Origin: a virus
DNA length: 54,714 nt
Direction: 5' to 3' (one strand)
Virus record (IMG/VR): IMGVR_UViG_3300030329_002091
Span: 1-54,714 of that record
Part shown: one piece after another, positions 34,972-46,183 of the stretch
Position numbering within the stretch: the stretch's first letter is position 1
Layout of the letters: every line of letters starts with the position of its first letter
The notes under the pieces: generated by a model
Database searches by the model: none
Seen by the model: the letters and a program-made list of their open reading frames with translations, nothing else
Told to the model about the DNA's origin: nothing
Made by a program: the position numbers and the translations under genes

Positions 34972-37900
34972 TTCAAGAGCAAGAATTAGAAAGTATTATA
35001 GAAGGTATGTTAGCAGATGGTTACTCAGAAGATTCTCCTGAGATACAATCTGTTATACAGCAATTTGATAGTGAAAAGAAGATTGAGGACGCTCAAGAAC
35101 AATCTAATAAATTAAAAAAAGAATATAATTTTAGCGAAAATATTCCTTTAGAAGATAAAAAACCAACTGAAGATCAAGAAGATCAAGAAGTTATTAGCGA
35201 CGAAAGTGTTACTACGGAAACAGACAACGAAGATAAAGTTAAAATGTCTGCTGATATACTTCCAGACGTTAATATTAGAGCAGTTGATAAAACTATTACT
35301 ACAGATTCTCCTGATATTGATTTTATTAATGATGATGAAATTGAAGAAAAAGAAGTAAAAGCAGAATTAGCAGAAGAAGATCAGAATTTTGATGACATTA
35401 TTGTTGATCTTGATTTTGATGAAATAGAAAAAGAAGAGAATACTGAAGTTCAAAAAGAGGCTATACAGTATAATCCTGAAATGAATATTAAACTTTTAGA
35501 CAAAGAAGAAAAAGAAGAGTTTAAAGTAGCAGAAAACAAAAAAAATTCAACAACTCAATTTCTAAATGGAGAATACAATCAAGAAGAGTATGTAAATAGT
35601 AAACTAGGTGATGATTTTGATGTTACTCTATTTAAACGTAATATTGGAGATGGTTGGGTAGTATATTCTAATTTATCTGTGGCAACCTTAGATCCTATGA
35701 GTTGGAGAGAAGAAAAAGTAGCACCAGATCCTTTAGTTAGAACAAATAAAAACCCAGATGACGCGTGGGAACACGCTTATCAATTAGGACAATATTGGAG
35801 CTTCACATCTGAAGATTCTGCTGATGCTTTTATAAATAGCAAAACAGATGTTTGGGATTTAGTTCAAAACAACGAAATATTCAACATGAAAGATGCTCAG
35901 AATATTTTAAAAGGAAAAATTACTAGTCCAGATAAAATACTTAAATACAAGTCTCCATCAGGGCCTAATTTAGAACTATCATTGTTTCATGGGGCACGTT
36001 TAACTCCTAATGAATTTAAGTATTATAAACTTGATTTTGATTCTGAAGCTGGGTTTAATGAAAAAAGAAATAAAGTTATAGATTATACTAAAAAAACATT
36101 AAGCTTTGAAAAGAAAAGTAAGAATATTAAAAAGTACCCTGAAACATTTAAAGATTTAAGCGATACTTCTATTAAACACTTATTAGACGGTATAGCTTTT
36201 GTAAAGCAATCAATTAATGGTATTGTCGGGACTAATGAAAACAAAACAATTTTTACATTATTAAATAGTGATTTATATAATAATGAAATTCAAGTTTTAA
36301 AAGACCTAATTGAAAAAGCTATAGATAATCCAACGGCAGAAAACATCGATAACATGAAGACGCAGCTTGATCGTACGGCCAATGGGGAAGACTGGGCTGA
36401 TATACATTGGTACATGAACATGGTCAATGTAGATGTTAGTAACATGAGAAAAACTACTTTTAGTACTTCTGATACAAAAGATTGGATTGGTAGTGAGTTT
36501 ATGAAATATTCTGACAAGGTGTCAATGGATTTTTATACGGTAGATAATCAATTTCTTTTTCCTGGGTGGAAAGATAATAAAAAGGCTAGAGAATCAGCTA
36601 AAGGACTTAAAGATTTTTCATCGTATATTTATGCTCATACTAATAAAAAATTTAAAACTCCAATATCTAATGATAATTGGGAAAGAATAAAAAAGAACGC
36701 TGGAAAGGGTAATATATTTCTAACTAGCAAAGAATTAAGTTACGCAGATCTTTGGAATAGTCCCACTAATAATCTCGCATGGTTAATTGGACAATCTGGT
36801 TGGGGTGTTAATGTTACTTTTATAATAAATGAAGAAGCGTATAATAATTTTGTAAATAGAGAAGGACATTATTGGTATATATTAGAAGGTGGGTATAGAT
36901 ACGGAGACCCTGAAAGTTTTGCGTTCCAACCTATTGGGTTAGAGGCTATATTAAGCATTTTATCATATGGACTTAATAGAGAGTATGTTATATACGAGGA
37001 TTACGCAAATAGATACAACAAATATCAAGAGCAAATCTCAAAAGAAAATTTATATTCTATTATAGGTGAAAGTGGAAAAAGAGTAGCTGTTAATGGTCAA
37101 AAAGTTTTAAACGAGATTGAAGAGCTTTCTAATTTTTTAGGAACTAAAGATAATCCAAATGCTATTACGGAAGAAATTAAGAAAAATATAGAAACAAAAA
37201 CCAAGCAATTAGTAAATCTTTCGGAAAATAATAATATAAAAAGCGCTCATAGTGAGTATGTAAGTAAGTTATTAGAAATATCTTTTAAGTATAACTTAGA
37301 ATTAGAAAGATATAAAAACACGCCTTTATTGAATGATGACGGAAGTGTTATGAGGTTTGATAATGGAAACCCTGTTTTTCCTAAAGACGTAGAATATGGG
37401 GAAAATTTAATATTAGCAAAAGAAAAAGAATTAGAGGCACTTGCTAATGCTGAGTCAAAAATTGCTTATGTTGAGTTTCAAGAACATCCAGATGTTAAAA
37501 ATAGCGCAGAACTGTTTAATTATTTAACAAGCGAAGAAGTTACAACATTTATAGACACTTATGATTTAGCCGTTAGAAGATATAATTCTATAGTTAATTG
37601 TAGAAGTTTTCAAGAAGATTTAGAAGATTTAAAACAACTTGGAAAAGCTACTAGCGCTCAATATAGTATAGTAGAAGCTATAAGATTACAATACATAAAA
37701 GAACTTGATGTTTTAGAAAATTTCAACGAACAACAAGCTTTAGCTTGGGACCGTATTGCTCAATTTTCACCTTTAGGGGCTGATATTACAAAAGGAATAT
37801 TTGATGGTGTTTTTAATAGGTTTTTAGGAAGTGCGAACGAAATGGTTTCAGGTGTTTTTGGGTTGTTTGATGAATTAGATCCTCAAGATTATATAAGTGT

Positions 37901-40900
37901 AGAAGAGCAATATGCCTTTGAGTATAATCAAAAATATGGTTGGTTAGACGTGTTTGATTCATATGCCCCATTTATTAGTAGCCCGAAAACACTGTACGAG
38001 ACAAGAACTAGATCAGGTGATAATATAACCACTGATGATGATGATGGTTGGACTGGTGAAGACGGGAGAAAATATTGGACTAGATTCGATAAGGATATGA
38101 ACATAATAGGTCATTACTATGTGGGACCTGATGGTAGATTTAGAGACGTTACAACAGAAGAGGCTAGAGTTTTAAATTTAGATAATCAAGCAACTAAAAT
38201 TCTTGAAAAAGGAGAAATGGAAATTGATTATCAAAATTGGTCTTTAAGAATGTCAACTCAAAATAGTGTTGCCGAAGCCATTAAAATGTTTGGTGTTGCT
38301 AGAATTATGGGTGGACTTGGAACATTTACAAGTGTTAGAATACCTATTTACGGTAAAACTGGTTTAAATATCGCGCCTTCACTTTCATTATGGTATGGTG
38401 TAGAACAATATAGAGATTCTTTTCATCAGTATAAAATGGCTAATCCTTTAGCTACAGACGACCAAGCAAACGAATATGCTTTTTGGAGTGGTATAATTAC
38501 AGGTGTAGCCGCTTCTATTAGTCCAGAATCAGTTTGGTTGATTAAAGGAACAGGAATACCGGCTGTAATGACAAAAGAGCTTCAGAAACTAATGAAAAAA
38601 GGTAAGTTAACAAGGCTTGATGTGTCGCAGTTGATTTTTAGACATATTGGTACTAGAGTCACGTTTGAAGTGGTTCAAGAAATGACAGATTATGTTTTTC
38701 AACAAGTAAACAACTCTGTGCATGATGATATTAATCTAGCTCTTATACAAACTGGTGATTTAAATAGTATGACCAGTTCAAATCAATTTAACGAAGCATG
38801 TGAGATTATAGTACAAACTGCTTATTCTACTACGCTTACCGCTGGTCTTGGAGGTATAAATTCTTTCACTAAACTTGGCACAAACGATAACTTTACTAGA
38901 GCATTATTATATCAATTAAAAAACGGTAGAGTTGATGAGATGTACAAGTGGGTTGATAAGTGGCAAAAAAGTAATAAAATAGATGCTGAGAATGCTCAAG
39001 AGCTTAGAAGGTTGATAAAGTCGGCTAATGATTGGTTTACAAACGTAAATAAAGAAGAGTTTAACAAGAAAACAGAGTACGAACAAATGTTAGCAGCTCA
39101 ACTTTATATTCAAAAAAGAATAATTGATTTAGACATTAAAAAAGAAGGTCTTACAGAAGATCTTAAAAAAGCAAAAGAAGCTAATGATAAAAATATAAAA
39201 AACTTAGAAAGCGGTAAAATACATCTTGCTATGGTACCTAGTATACCGTTTCTTAAAGGACAACAGACAGTAGTTAAGAATATGGACTTTGGTAGTGTTA
39301 GAGGTCTTAATGGTAAAAAATTAGTTGAATTAAAAGATAAAATAGCTTTAATAGAAGCCTTAAAAAAGAGAAAACGAGACGGTGGAAGACTTACAAAAAA
39401 TCAACAAGATATTTTAAATATATATGAAGCTAATATAAAGAAAGTAAAAACAGCCGTTGATCAGAAATTACAAATAGAAGTAGATAGTTATTTAAAAGAT
39501 AAAAATATAACTAACCCTTCTGAAAGAGACAGAAATTTAGCTTTAGCAGAAATACTTAGAAGAAAATTTCATCTAAACGCGATGGATCAAAAAGACAACC
39601 AAAGAAAAGTAGATCATATAAACCAAGTAAAAGAATTAACAGAAGAAGAAAGACAGGAGTGGGAAAACAATCCTATTGTTGATATTACATGGGATCTTAT
39701 AAACACTGAAGATGGTATAGCGTTATTACAAAGTTTATGCAAAACAAGAAACCAAAGAGAAATGCTTTTAAACGCTGTTAGAATAATACAAACAGCCAAA
39801 AGCAACGGTATAGACTTAAATATAAAATTTCATTTTACAGATGCTTCGTACAGAAAAGTACCAGGCACGCATAGAACCAATGGTATAAAAGTAAGTAAAA
39901 AAGGAGAAAATCCTTTAATACATATTAGAGCAAATGGAAAACACGCAAGTCAAGTAGCGATTTCCAGCGACGTATTACACGAAGGTTTTCACGTGTTTTT
40001 AGATTTATTAGAAGCGAAACCTGACGGAAAGGAGTTTGTGAAAAAACTAAGAAGCATAATGTTTGACCATATTAAAAAAGACGAAAGTCTTTCGTTTATA
40101 TTGCGTTTTGCGGACCAATATAGAAATGATTTTGTGGAAAAATATCCTAGAAAACCAGATCAATCAGAAGCGGAATACAATGCCTTTATAGATGATAAGT
40201 TAGCTGACGAAGCTCTTGTAGAGTTTTTAGCAAGAGCAACTTCAGATCACGCAGGAGATGAATCGGTTGACATAAGTGATTTGCAAAAATCTAAAATTAT
40301 ACTTAGTATGAAGAAGTTTTGGAACTATATGGTTCCAGCTTCTAAATGGTCTTTCGATTTAGGTGAAATAGATTTTGACGAAGCGATGTCTTATGCTAAT
40401 CATTTGATTAATGGAGTTAGAAAAGGAAAAGTTGATTTAGAATTAACTGGAGAAGAAGAAGTAGAAGGAGTAGTAAAATCATATCAAAGAAAAGGAAATC
40501 AAATTAACAAATTAGCTGCTGACGATTTTTATGGTAATCTTTTAGAAATACAAGGTTTGTTTGAAGAGGTTATTATAGACATCGCCTCGAGAGATAGAGT
40601 AAGTGAAAAAGGGAATCTTTATAGAATACAGGATTTAGAAGGATATAATGAAGATGCTTTTATGGCAGCAATGTTAAATATTGTAGATGATTATACCTGG
40701 GGTAAATCTGCTTTTGATATAGAAAAAACTTATACTACTGATGAAAATGGTAATCCTGATTTGTTTGCTTATGTTAATACTATATTAAACAAACGTGTGG
40801 CTTACGAAACCGATAAGATGTTAAAACAAGCTCCTGATACTAAGCCTTTTGATCCAACTGTTGGATTGCCTCCATTAGAAGGAACAGTACCAGAAGTAAC

Positions 40901-43900
40901 AGTTACACCAGAAGACGCTGTAGATAATAATGATAATTTAAATTTAGAAGAAGAAAATTTAAATACAACGCCTATAGAAGATAATATTAAAGTTGAAGAA
41001 GAAACTACTTTAGTTGATGTAGAGCAAGAAGGTGAAACAACTACAGAAGAAGTTAGAACAGAAAAAGGTCTTGATCAAACAGTTAAAGATCCTTCTGGAA
41101 ATGATATTACCTATAAGCAAAGAGCTATTAATATTATTAGATCTATATTAGCGACTAAGCTACCGGACTTTACAATTACTGGAACTAAAAATGATAGATC
41201 AACCCCGTTTTTACGTGAACTTCAAAGAGAGTTAGGTAAAGATTTACAATTTGAAACTCAACAATTAATGGGTAAAACAGTTGAAGAATTTACTGTATTT
41301 TTAAATGAAAATAAAGAGTTATTAATATCACAACTACCTGTTACTTATTTAGCTAAAAACATACCAGAGGTAATAGAGAAATTAGTTATACAAGAAGATG
41401 GTACTAAAGTATGGACAACAGATTGGAAGGGTAGAAAAAGAGGTGCTAAACCAGGCAATATTGATTTTTGGAAATCGGAAGATGGTATTGCTTGGAAAGG
41501 TATTACATCTGGCCCTCAAAAAATAAGAGTAAAGAAAGATATAGATTACGATAAAATTGATTTAACAAAAATATTTATACCTGGTGGAAAACAAAAACAA
41601 TCCAAAAAAGAAGGTTTAGCTTTAGCTCTTGGAAAACAAATAGGATTAGAAATTTTTACTAAGCAAATAAGTATAGGTAAACACTTAAACGATAAAATCG
41701 AAGAACTTACATATCTAAAAAATAAAAAACAACTTCAAAACGGTAAACAAACATACGTATTAAGCGAACAAGAAAGAAACGAGTTACAAAGACAAATAGA
41801 CGTACATAAAGAAGCAATAAAAGAAAAGGCTCCAATTTTTGATACTTTTAAAGAAGTTGAAGGTTTACAAAATAGAATTTTACAAGGAAACTTTGTTAAT
41901 GTATTACGAAGAGACATTGAGTCAGGTAATGTTAAACAAAAGAAAATTAGAAGTTTAGATCCTGTACAGTTTGATGGTTTATGGGAAGAGCTTCCAAATA
42001 TTGGTATTCAAATAGCTAAAACAAATAGACGTAATCCTAATAATATTTATAGAATAATAGAAAAGAGTTTAAAAGATAAAGGAGTTTTTTCAGATAAAGA
42101 TATTAAAGAGATTTCTGACGAAATGTTTAATATAGTAAGCATGTATCAAGATTTTACTGAAGAAGGTAAAGACATGTTGAGCTTAGACAACTTTATTAAG
42201 TTTGAAGTGGAAGATAGAAATTTATCTATAGTAATGTCAGAACAATTAGGTCTAATTGATTTAAATGGAAAAACAATTAAATTATCTAATGAGTTTGATA
42301 ATATAGATAACTTAACAGTACAAAGAAGTATACCGTTAGATTTTGCTAGAGATATGATAGAGCAGCAAGGTATGAGTAAACTAGAAGTTGTTACTATGTT
42401 GTTAAAGTACTTTAAGGCTCATTACGCAGGTGCTAGTAAAATAAGTAGAGGTAACTTTGATATAATAGGTGGTTTATTAACGCCTATTATAGATTTTGTT
42501 AAAGGAACGCAAAGATATCAAGCATGTAAGAATGTGAAAGATTATGTTAATAACATAGTAAATGAAATTGATGGTGTCGAAGTTAAAGTTAGCGCTACAG
42601 GAAGAATAACTTCAGTTAAAATAGACGGTGAAAATGTGCCTTTAAGCGTGTTTTCTAGTTTCCCTCAAACTAAGAAAAACCTAAGAAAAAAAGGAACTGA
42701 AGCAAGTAAGGCTGATGCTTTAGGAGCTCAAGACGCGTTAAAGCTATTATTGACTTATGTAAAAGGACAAATAGACGCAGGTTATCTTACTAATAAAGAT
42801 TGGGCGTTGTTGATGATGAGCTTAAAAAGTAACATGAACACTGTGTTAAGAAGATCTGCTATTTATAAGTTTGATCACAATGGAACGTTAAATTCTGATG
42901 ATGTTTTAGAGCACTCTCTTCCAGCAGATAAATTAGTACATATATTAACTGATTTTTATTTAAACCCAGAAACTGAAATAACTGAAGATATGATGGAAGG
43001 GTTATGGGAAAATTATACATCAGCTATAATAACTAAAGAGATGGATAACGTGTTAAAAAACGCTGGTTTTCAAAAATCTATGCCTCCTGGGTGGAAAATA
43101 GGAGATCCTATACATTTACGTTATTACAACCCTGCTACTATAATGCAAGATGGTTTACATTCTATAGTAGATTTAGAATCTGGAGAGGTTATAGGTGAAA
43201 AATACTCTCAAGTTTCAAACATTGGAAATACTCTTAAAGATTCTGAAAATATTAAATTAAAAAACGAAGGTATAAAAAAATCTAGACAAAGAAACCATGA
43301 TTCTAAAGGTATAGCTGTTTTTGATTTAGATGACACTCTTATTAAAAGTAATTCTAAAGTTATAATAAAATACGCAGACGGAAGAATTGTAAAGTTAACA
43401 CCATCTCAATTTGCAGAACAAGGAACAAAATTAAGAGATTTAGAAGAAAATGGAGAGTTAGAATTAGATTATTCAGAGTTTTCTCAGCTTATAGATGTTG
43501 TAGAATCAGAATACATGGCAGATTTAGAGAAAAAATATGGTAAGTATGGAGGTCAAGATATATGGATATTAACAGCAAGACCACACTCTGCGTTTGAAGC
43601 TATATATGAGTACATGAAAGAAAAGGGATTAAAAATAAATATAGTCACACTTCAAGACGGTACAGAACAAGCTAAATTAAACTTTTTCATAGAAAGATAT
43701 GCTGAAGGTTATAATGATTTTTACTTTGCGGATGATCATATAGGCAACGTGGAAATTGTAAAAGAATTTTTAGAGCAATTTGATGTTAAATCTGATATAA
43801 TACAAGCAGAGATAAAAGCTAGTAAAAATATAGATACTAGGTTTAATATTATTTTAGAAGAAAAAACAAATATAAACGCAGAAGAAGTAGTATCAGACGC

Positions 43901-46142
43901 TGAGGCGGTATTAAACGCCGCAAGAGGAAGATGGAGTTTATTTCCTCCTTCTGCTTATGATTTTAAAGATTTTATATATTCTTTCTTGCCAAAAGGAGAA
44001 AAAGGAGAACAAGCAATGAAGTTTTTTGAAGAAACTTTAATAAATCCATATAATAAAGGTGTTCAAGATTTAAATAAAGCTAATATACAATTAAGAAAAA
44101 ATTACAAAGAGTTAATAAAAAATCTACCTGAAATTAATAGGAGTTTACGTGAAAAAATTGGTGAGAGTTATTTTACTTATGACCATGCTATTAGAGTTTA
44201 TTTATGGGTGGAAGTTATGGGAATATCTAAATCAAAAATACCTGGAGTTGATGTTAGTGAAATAGATTTTTTAATCGCAACTGTAAAAAGAGATACAGAT
44301 TTACAAGCTTTTGCCGACGCATTAAGTATAATGTCTCAACAAGTTGATGGTTATGTTAAACCAGGAGAAAATTGGATAGTTGAAAATATAGCTTCAGATA
44401 TATTTAAAATAAGTAGAGAAGGTAATAGAAAAATTCATTTAGCTAAATTTTTAGAAAATAAAGATATAATATTTTCTAAGAAAAACTTAAACAAACTTGA
44501 GAAAGCTTATGGCAAGAAATTTGTTGAAGCTTTAAAAGATATGTTAAGTAGAATGGAATCTGGTCAAAATAGAAAAATGAATCAATCCAGAATAGAAAAA
44601 GCTTGGGATAATTGGATGAACAATTCCGTGGGTGCTATTATGTTTTTTAATATGAGATCTGCTGTTTTACAAACTATATCTTCGTTGAACTACATGAACT
44701 GGAATAATAATAATCCTTTAAAGGCAGCTAAAGCTTTTGCTAACCAACCTCAATATTGGGCTGATTGGTCTTTTTTATTCAATTCTAATTATGTTCAAAA
44801 TAGATTAGAAGCTATGGGGTTTGATCTTCAAGCTGAAGAAATACAAAGAGCAATAGAAGGCAAACAAAATAAAGCTAAAGCGCTTTTAGAATATCTTTTA
44901 AAATTAGGATTTACACCAACTAGAATAGCAGATGCTTTTGCTATTTGTACTGGGGGAGCAGCGTATTATAGAAATCAAATTAATTTTTATTTAACTCAGA
45001 TAGATCCAGATACAGATGAGCTATATACAAAGGAAAAAGCAGAGGAATTAGCTTATTTAGATTTTGTTGCTACGTCTGAAGAATCCCAACAGTCAGCTGA
45101 TCCTTCTAAAATATCTCAACAACAAGCGTCAGGTTTAGGTCGTATTTTACTTTCGTTCAAAAATACACCTATGCAATATATGCGTATAATAAGAAGAAGT
45201 ATAATAGATTTATATTCTGCTAGAGGTGATGTAAAAACTAATTTAGGTAAAATTATATATTATGGAGGTGTGCAAACTTTTCTTTTTACAACTTTACAAC
45301 AAGCAGTTTGGGCCGCTTATGGAGACGAAGAAGAATGGGATGAATCTAAAGATAAGGCTATACAAGGTATGATAGACAACCTTTTAAATGGTCTTGGTAT
45401 TGGTGGAACAATAACTATTACTGTTAAAAACGGTTACTTGGAATATATTGATCAAAAAGGAAGGGAATGGGGCGCTGATCATACTTACACTATATTAGAG
45501 TTTGCTAATTTATCACCTACATTAGGTAGTAAATTAAGAAAATTATATTCTTCTATAAAAACAGAACAGTTAAATGCAGATGTAATAGCAGAAATGGGTC
45601 TTACTATAGAAAACCCAGCTTTTGATGCTCTTGCTAATTTAATATCCGCTTTTACAAACGTGCCTAGTGATAGAATAGTTAGAAAAATAAACAATATAAT
45701 ATTAGCTTCTAGTGATGAGGCTGAGGTTTGGCAAAAAGTCGCGTTATTATTAGGTTGGAGTGCTTGGGATGTTGGTTTAGATACAAAAGCTAAAAAACTA
45801 CAAAAAGAAATTAAAGAAGAAAAAGCAAAAGAAAAAGAAAAACAATCTGAAAAAATAAAACAAAAAAGAATTCAAGATCTTTTAAACGAAGAAGTTTTAC
45901 CTTTAGAAATAGAAGCAGAAAAAAAGGGAGATAAAGGACCTTGGTATTGTCCTCATGTAAAAAAGAGTGGTAGTAGATGTGGGGTTGAAGTTGATAAAGC
46001 CGGTCAGCTTTGTACTTACCATGAAAAGGTACCACAAAACGAAAGCGGTGAAAAAACACAATGTACTTTTATTAGAACCAAAGGAGGTAGATGTGGTAAT
46101 CAAACCTCTGCTAAAAGTGGATTGTGCCCTATACATGATTAA
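34968..46142 (+). CDS. Giant polyvalent virion-type protein with zincin, HAD and zinc-binding modules (3724 aa)
   Basis: A multidomain protein of the kind called phage polyvalent proteins, usually packaged and injected. Visible modules: an acidic N-terminal region (about residues 1-200); a gluzincin-like site DVLHEGFH (His1671, Glu1672, His1675) with DEALVEF (Glu1748, Glu1752) downstream; a HAD phosphatase with FDLDDTLI (Asp2786, Asp2788), WILTARPHS and FADDHIGN (Asp2922, Asp2923); a helical late region (about residues 3110-3350); and a C-terminal pair of Cys/His units from residue 3661, each Cys-x8-Cys then CxxH. It starts overlapping the 33472 gene. It may help DNA entry, process host or virion proteins, or remodel nucleotides or RNA ends. 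Substrates are unknown. No RNA-polymerase DxDGD signature was seen. Confidence 0.8.
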   Translation: MIQEQELESIIEGMLADGYSEDSPEIQSVIQQFDSEKKIEDAQEQSNKLKKEYNFSENIPLEDKKPTEDQEDQEVISDESVTTETDNEDKVKMSADILPDVNIRAVDKTITTDSPDIDFINDDEIEEKEVKAELAEEDQNFDDIIVDLDFDEIEKEENTEVQKEAIQYNPEMNIKLLDKEEKEEFKVAENKKNSTTQFLNGEYNQEEYVNSKLGDDFDVTLFKRNIGDGWVVYSNLSVATLDPMSWREEKVAPDPLVRTNKNPDDAWEHAYQLGQYWSFTSEDSADAFINSKTDVWDLVQNNEIFNMKDAQNILKGKITSPDKILKYKSPSGPNLELSLFHGARLTPNEFKYYKLDFDSEAGFNEKRNKVIDYTKKTLSFEKKSKNIKKYPETFKDLSDTSIKHLLDGIAFVKQSINGIVGTNENKTIFTLLNSDLYNNEIQVLKDLIEKAIDNPTAENIDNMKTQLDRTANGEDWADIHWYMNMVNVDVSNMRKTTFSTSDTKDWIGSEFMKYSDKVSMDFYTVDNQFLFPGWKDNKKARESAKGLKDFSSYIYAHTNKKFKTPISNDNWERIKKNAGKGNIFLTSKELSYADLWNSPTNNLAWLIGQSGWGVNVTFIINEEAYNNFVNREGHYWYILEGGYRYGDPESFAFQPIGLEAILSILSYGLNREYVIYEDYANRYNKYQEQISKENLYSIIGESGKRVAVNGQKVLNEIEELSNFLGTKDNPNAITEEIKKNIETKTKQLVNLSENNNIKSAHSEYVSKLLEISFKYNLELERYKNTPLLNDDGSVMRFDNGNPVFPKDVEYGENLILAKEKELEALANAESKIAYVEFQEHPDVKNSAELFNYLTSEEVTTFIDTYDLAVRRYNSIVNCRSFQEDLEDLKQLGKATSAQYSIVEAIRLQYIKELDVLENFNEQQALAWDRIAQFSPLGADITKGIFDGVFNRFLGSANEMVSGVFGLFDELDPQDYISVEEQYAFEYNQKYGWLDVFDSYAPFISSPKTLYETRTRSGDNITTDDDDGWTGEDGRKYWTRFDKDMNIIGHYYVGPDGRFRDVTTEEARVLNLDNQATKILEKGEMEIDYQNWSLRMSTQNSVAEAIKMFGVARIMGGLGTFTSVRIPIYGKTGLNIAPSLSLWYGVEQYRDSFHQYKMANPLATDDQANEYAFWSGIITGVAASISPESVWLIKGTGIPAVMTKELQKLMKKGKLTRLDVSQLIFRHIGTRVTFEVVQEMTDYVFQQVNNSVHDDINLALIQTGDLNSMTSSNQFNEACEIIVQTAYSTTLTAGLGGINSFTKLGTNDNFTRALLYQLKNGRVDEMYKWVDKWQKSNKIDAENAQELRRLIKSANDWFTNVNKEEFNKKTEYEQMLAAQLYIQKRIIDLDIKKEGLTEDLKKAKEANDKNIKNLESGKIHLAMVPSIPFLKGQQTVVKNMDFGSVRGLNGKKLVELKDKIALIEALKKRKRDGGRLTKNQQDILNIYEANIKKVKTAVDQKLQIEVDSYLKDKNITNPSERDRNLALAEILRRKFHLNAMDQKDNQRKVDHINQVKELTEEERQEWENNPIVDITWDLINTEDGIALLQSLCKTRNQREMLLNAVRIIQTAKSNGIDLNIKFHFTDASYRKVPGTHRTNGIKVSKKGENPLIHIRANGKHASQVAISSDVLHEGFHVFLDLLEAKPDGKEFVKKLRSIMFDHIKKDESLSFILRFADQYRNDFVEKYPRKPDQSEAEYNAFIDDKLADEALVEFLARATSDHAGDESVDISDLQKSKIILSMKKFWNYMVPASKWSFDLGEIDFDEAMSYANHLINGVRKGKVDLELTGEEEVEGVVKSYQRKGNQINKLAADDFYGNLLEIQGLFEEVIIDIASRDRVSEKGNLYRIQDLEGYNEDAFMAAMLNIVDDYTWGKSAFDIEKTYTTDENGNPDLFAYVNTILNKRVAYETDKMLKQAPDTKPFDPTVGLPPLEGTVPEVTVTPEDAVDNNDNLNLEEENLNTTPIEDNIKVEEETTLVDVEQEGETTTEEVRTEKGLDQTVKDPSGNDITYKQRAINIIRSILATKLPDFTITGTKNDRSTPFLRELQRELGKDLQFETQQLMGKTVEEFTVFLNENKELLISQLPVTYLAKNIPEVIEKLVIQEDGTKVWTTDWKGRKRGAKPGNIDFWKSEDGIAWKGITSGPQKIRVKKDIDYDKIDLTKIFIPGGKQKQSKKEGLALALGKQIGLEIFTKQISIGKHLNDKIEELTYLKNKKQLQNGKQTYVLSEQERNELQRQIDVHKEAIKEKAPIFDTFKEVEGLQNRILQGNFVNVLRRDIESGNVKQKKIRSLDPVQFDGLWEELPNIGIQIAKTNRRNPNNIYRIIEKSLKDKGVFSDKDIKEISDEMFNIVSMYQDFTEEGKDMLSLDNFIKFEVEDRNLSIVMSEQLGLIDLNGKTIKLSNEFDNIDNLTVQRSIPLDFARDMIEQQGMSKLEVVTMLLKYFKAHYAGASKISRGNFDIIGGLLTPIIDFVKGTQRYQACKNVKDYVNNIVNEIDGVEVKVSATGRITSVKIDGENVPLSVFSSFPQTKKNLRKKGTEASKADALGAQDALKLLLTYVKGQIDAGYLTNKDWALLMMSLKSNMNTVLRRSAIYKFDHNGTLNSDDVLEHSLPADKLVHILTDFYLNPETEITEDMMEGLWENYTSAIITKEMDNVLKNAGFQKSMPPGWKIGDPIHLRYYNPATIMQDGLHSIVDLESGEVIGEKYSQVSNIGNTLKDSENIKLKNEGIKKSRQRNHDSKGIAVFDLDDTLIKSNSKVIIKYADGRIVKLTPSQFAEQGTKLRDLEENGELELDYSEFSQLIDVVESEYMADLEKKYGKYGGQDIWILTARPHSAFEAIYEYMKEKGLKINIVTLQDGTEQAKLNFFIERYAEGYNDFYFADDHIGNVEIVKEFLEQFDVKSDIIQAEIKASKNIDTRFNIILEEKTNINAEEVVSDAEAVLNAARGRWSLFPPSAYDFKDFIYSFLPKGEKGEQAMKFFEETLINPYNKGVQDLNKANIQLRKNYKELIKNLPEINRSLREKIGESYFTYDHAIRVYLWVEVMGISKSKIPGVDVSEIDFLIATVKRDTDLQAFADALSIMSQQVDGYVKPGENWIVENIASDIFKISREGNRKIHLAKFLENKDIIFSKKNLNKLEKAYGKKFVEALKDMLSRMESGQNRKMNQSRIEKAWDNWMNNSVGAIMFFNMRSAVLQTISSLNYMNWNNNNPLKAAKAFANQPQYWADWSFLFNSNYVQNRLEAMGFDLQAEEIQRAIEGKQNKAKALLEYLLKLGFTPTRIADAFAICTGGAAYYRNQINFYLTQIDPDTDELYTKEKAEELAYLDFVATSEESQQSADPSKISQQQASGLGRILLSFKNTPMQYMRIIRRSIIDLYSARGDVKTNLGKIIYYGGVQTFLFTTLQQAVWAAYGDEEEWDESKDKAIQGMIDNLLNGLGIGGTITITVKNGYLEYIDQKGREWGADHTYTILEFANLSPTLGSKLRKLYSSIKTEQLNADVIAEMGLTIENPAFDALANLISAFTNVPSDRIVRKINNIILASSDEAEVWQKVALLLGWSAWDVGLDTKAKKLQKEIKEEKAKEKEKQSEKIKQKRIQDLLNEEVLPLEIEAEKKGDKGPWYCPHVKKSGSRCGVEVDKAGQLCTYHEKVPQNESGEKTQCTFIRTKGGRCGNQTSAKSGLCPIHD

Positions 46143-46183
46143 ACAATTTTAAAAACAAGTGATTATATAACAAACTAGTAATA

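Noticed and set aside
34968-46142. Virion RNA polymerase in the giant protein
   Set aside because: No DxDGD-type or single-subunit polymerase motif was found on reading the protein; the recognisable motifs are zincin, HAD and zinc-binding units.
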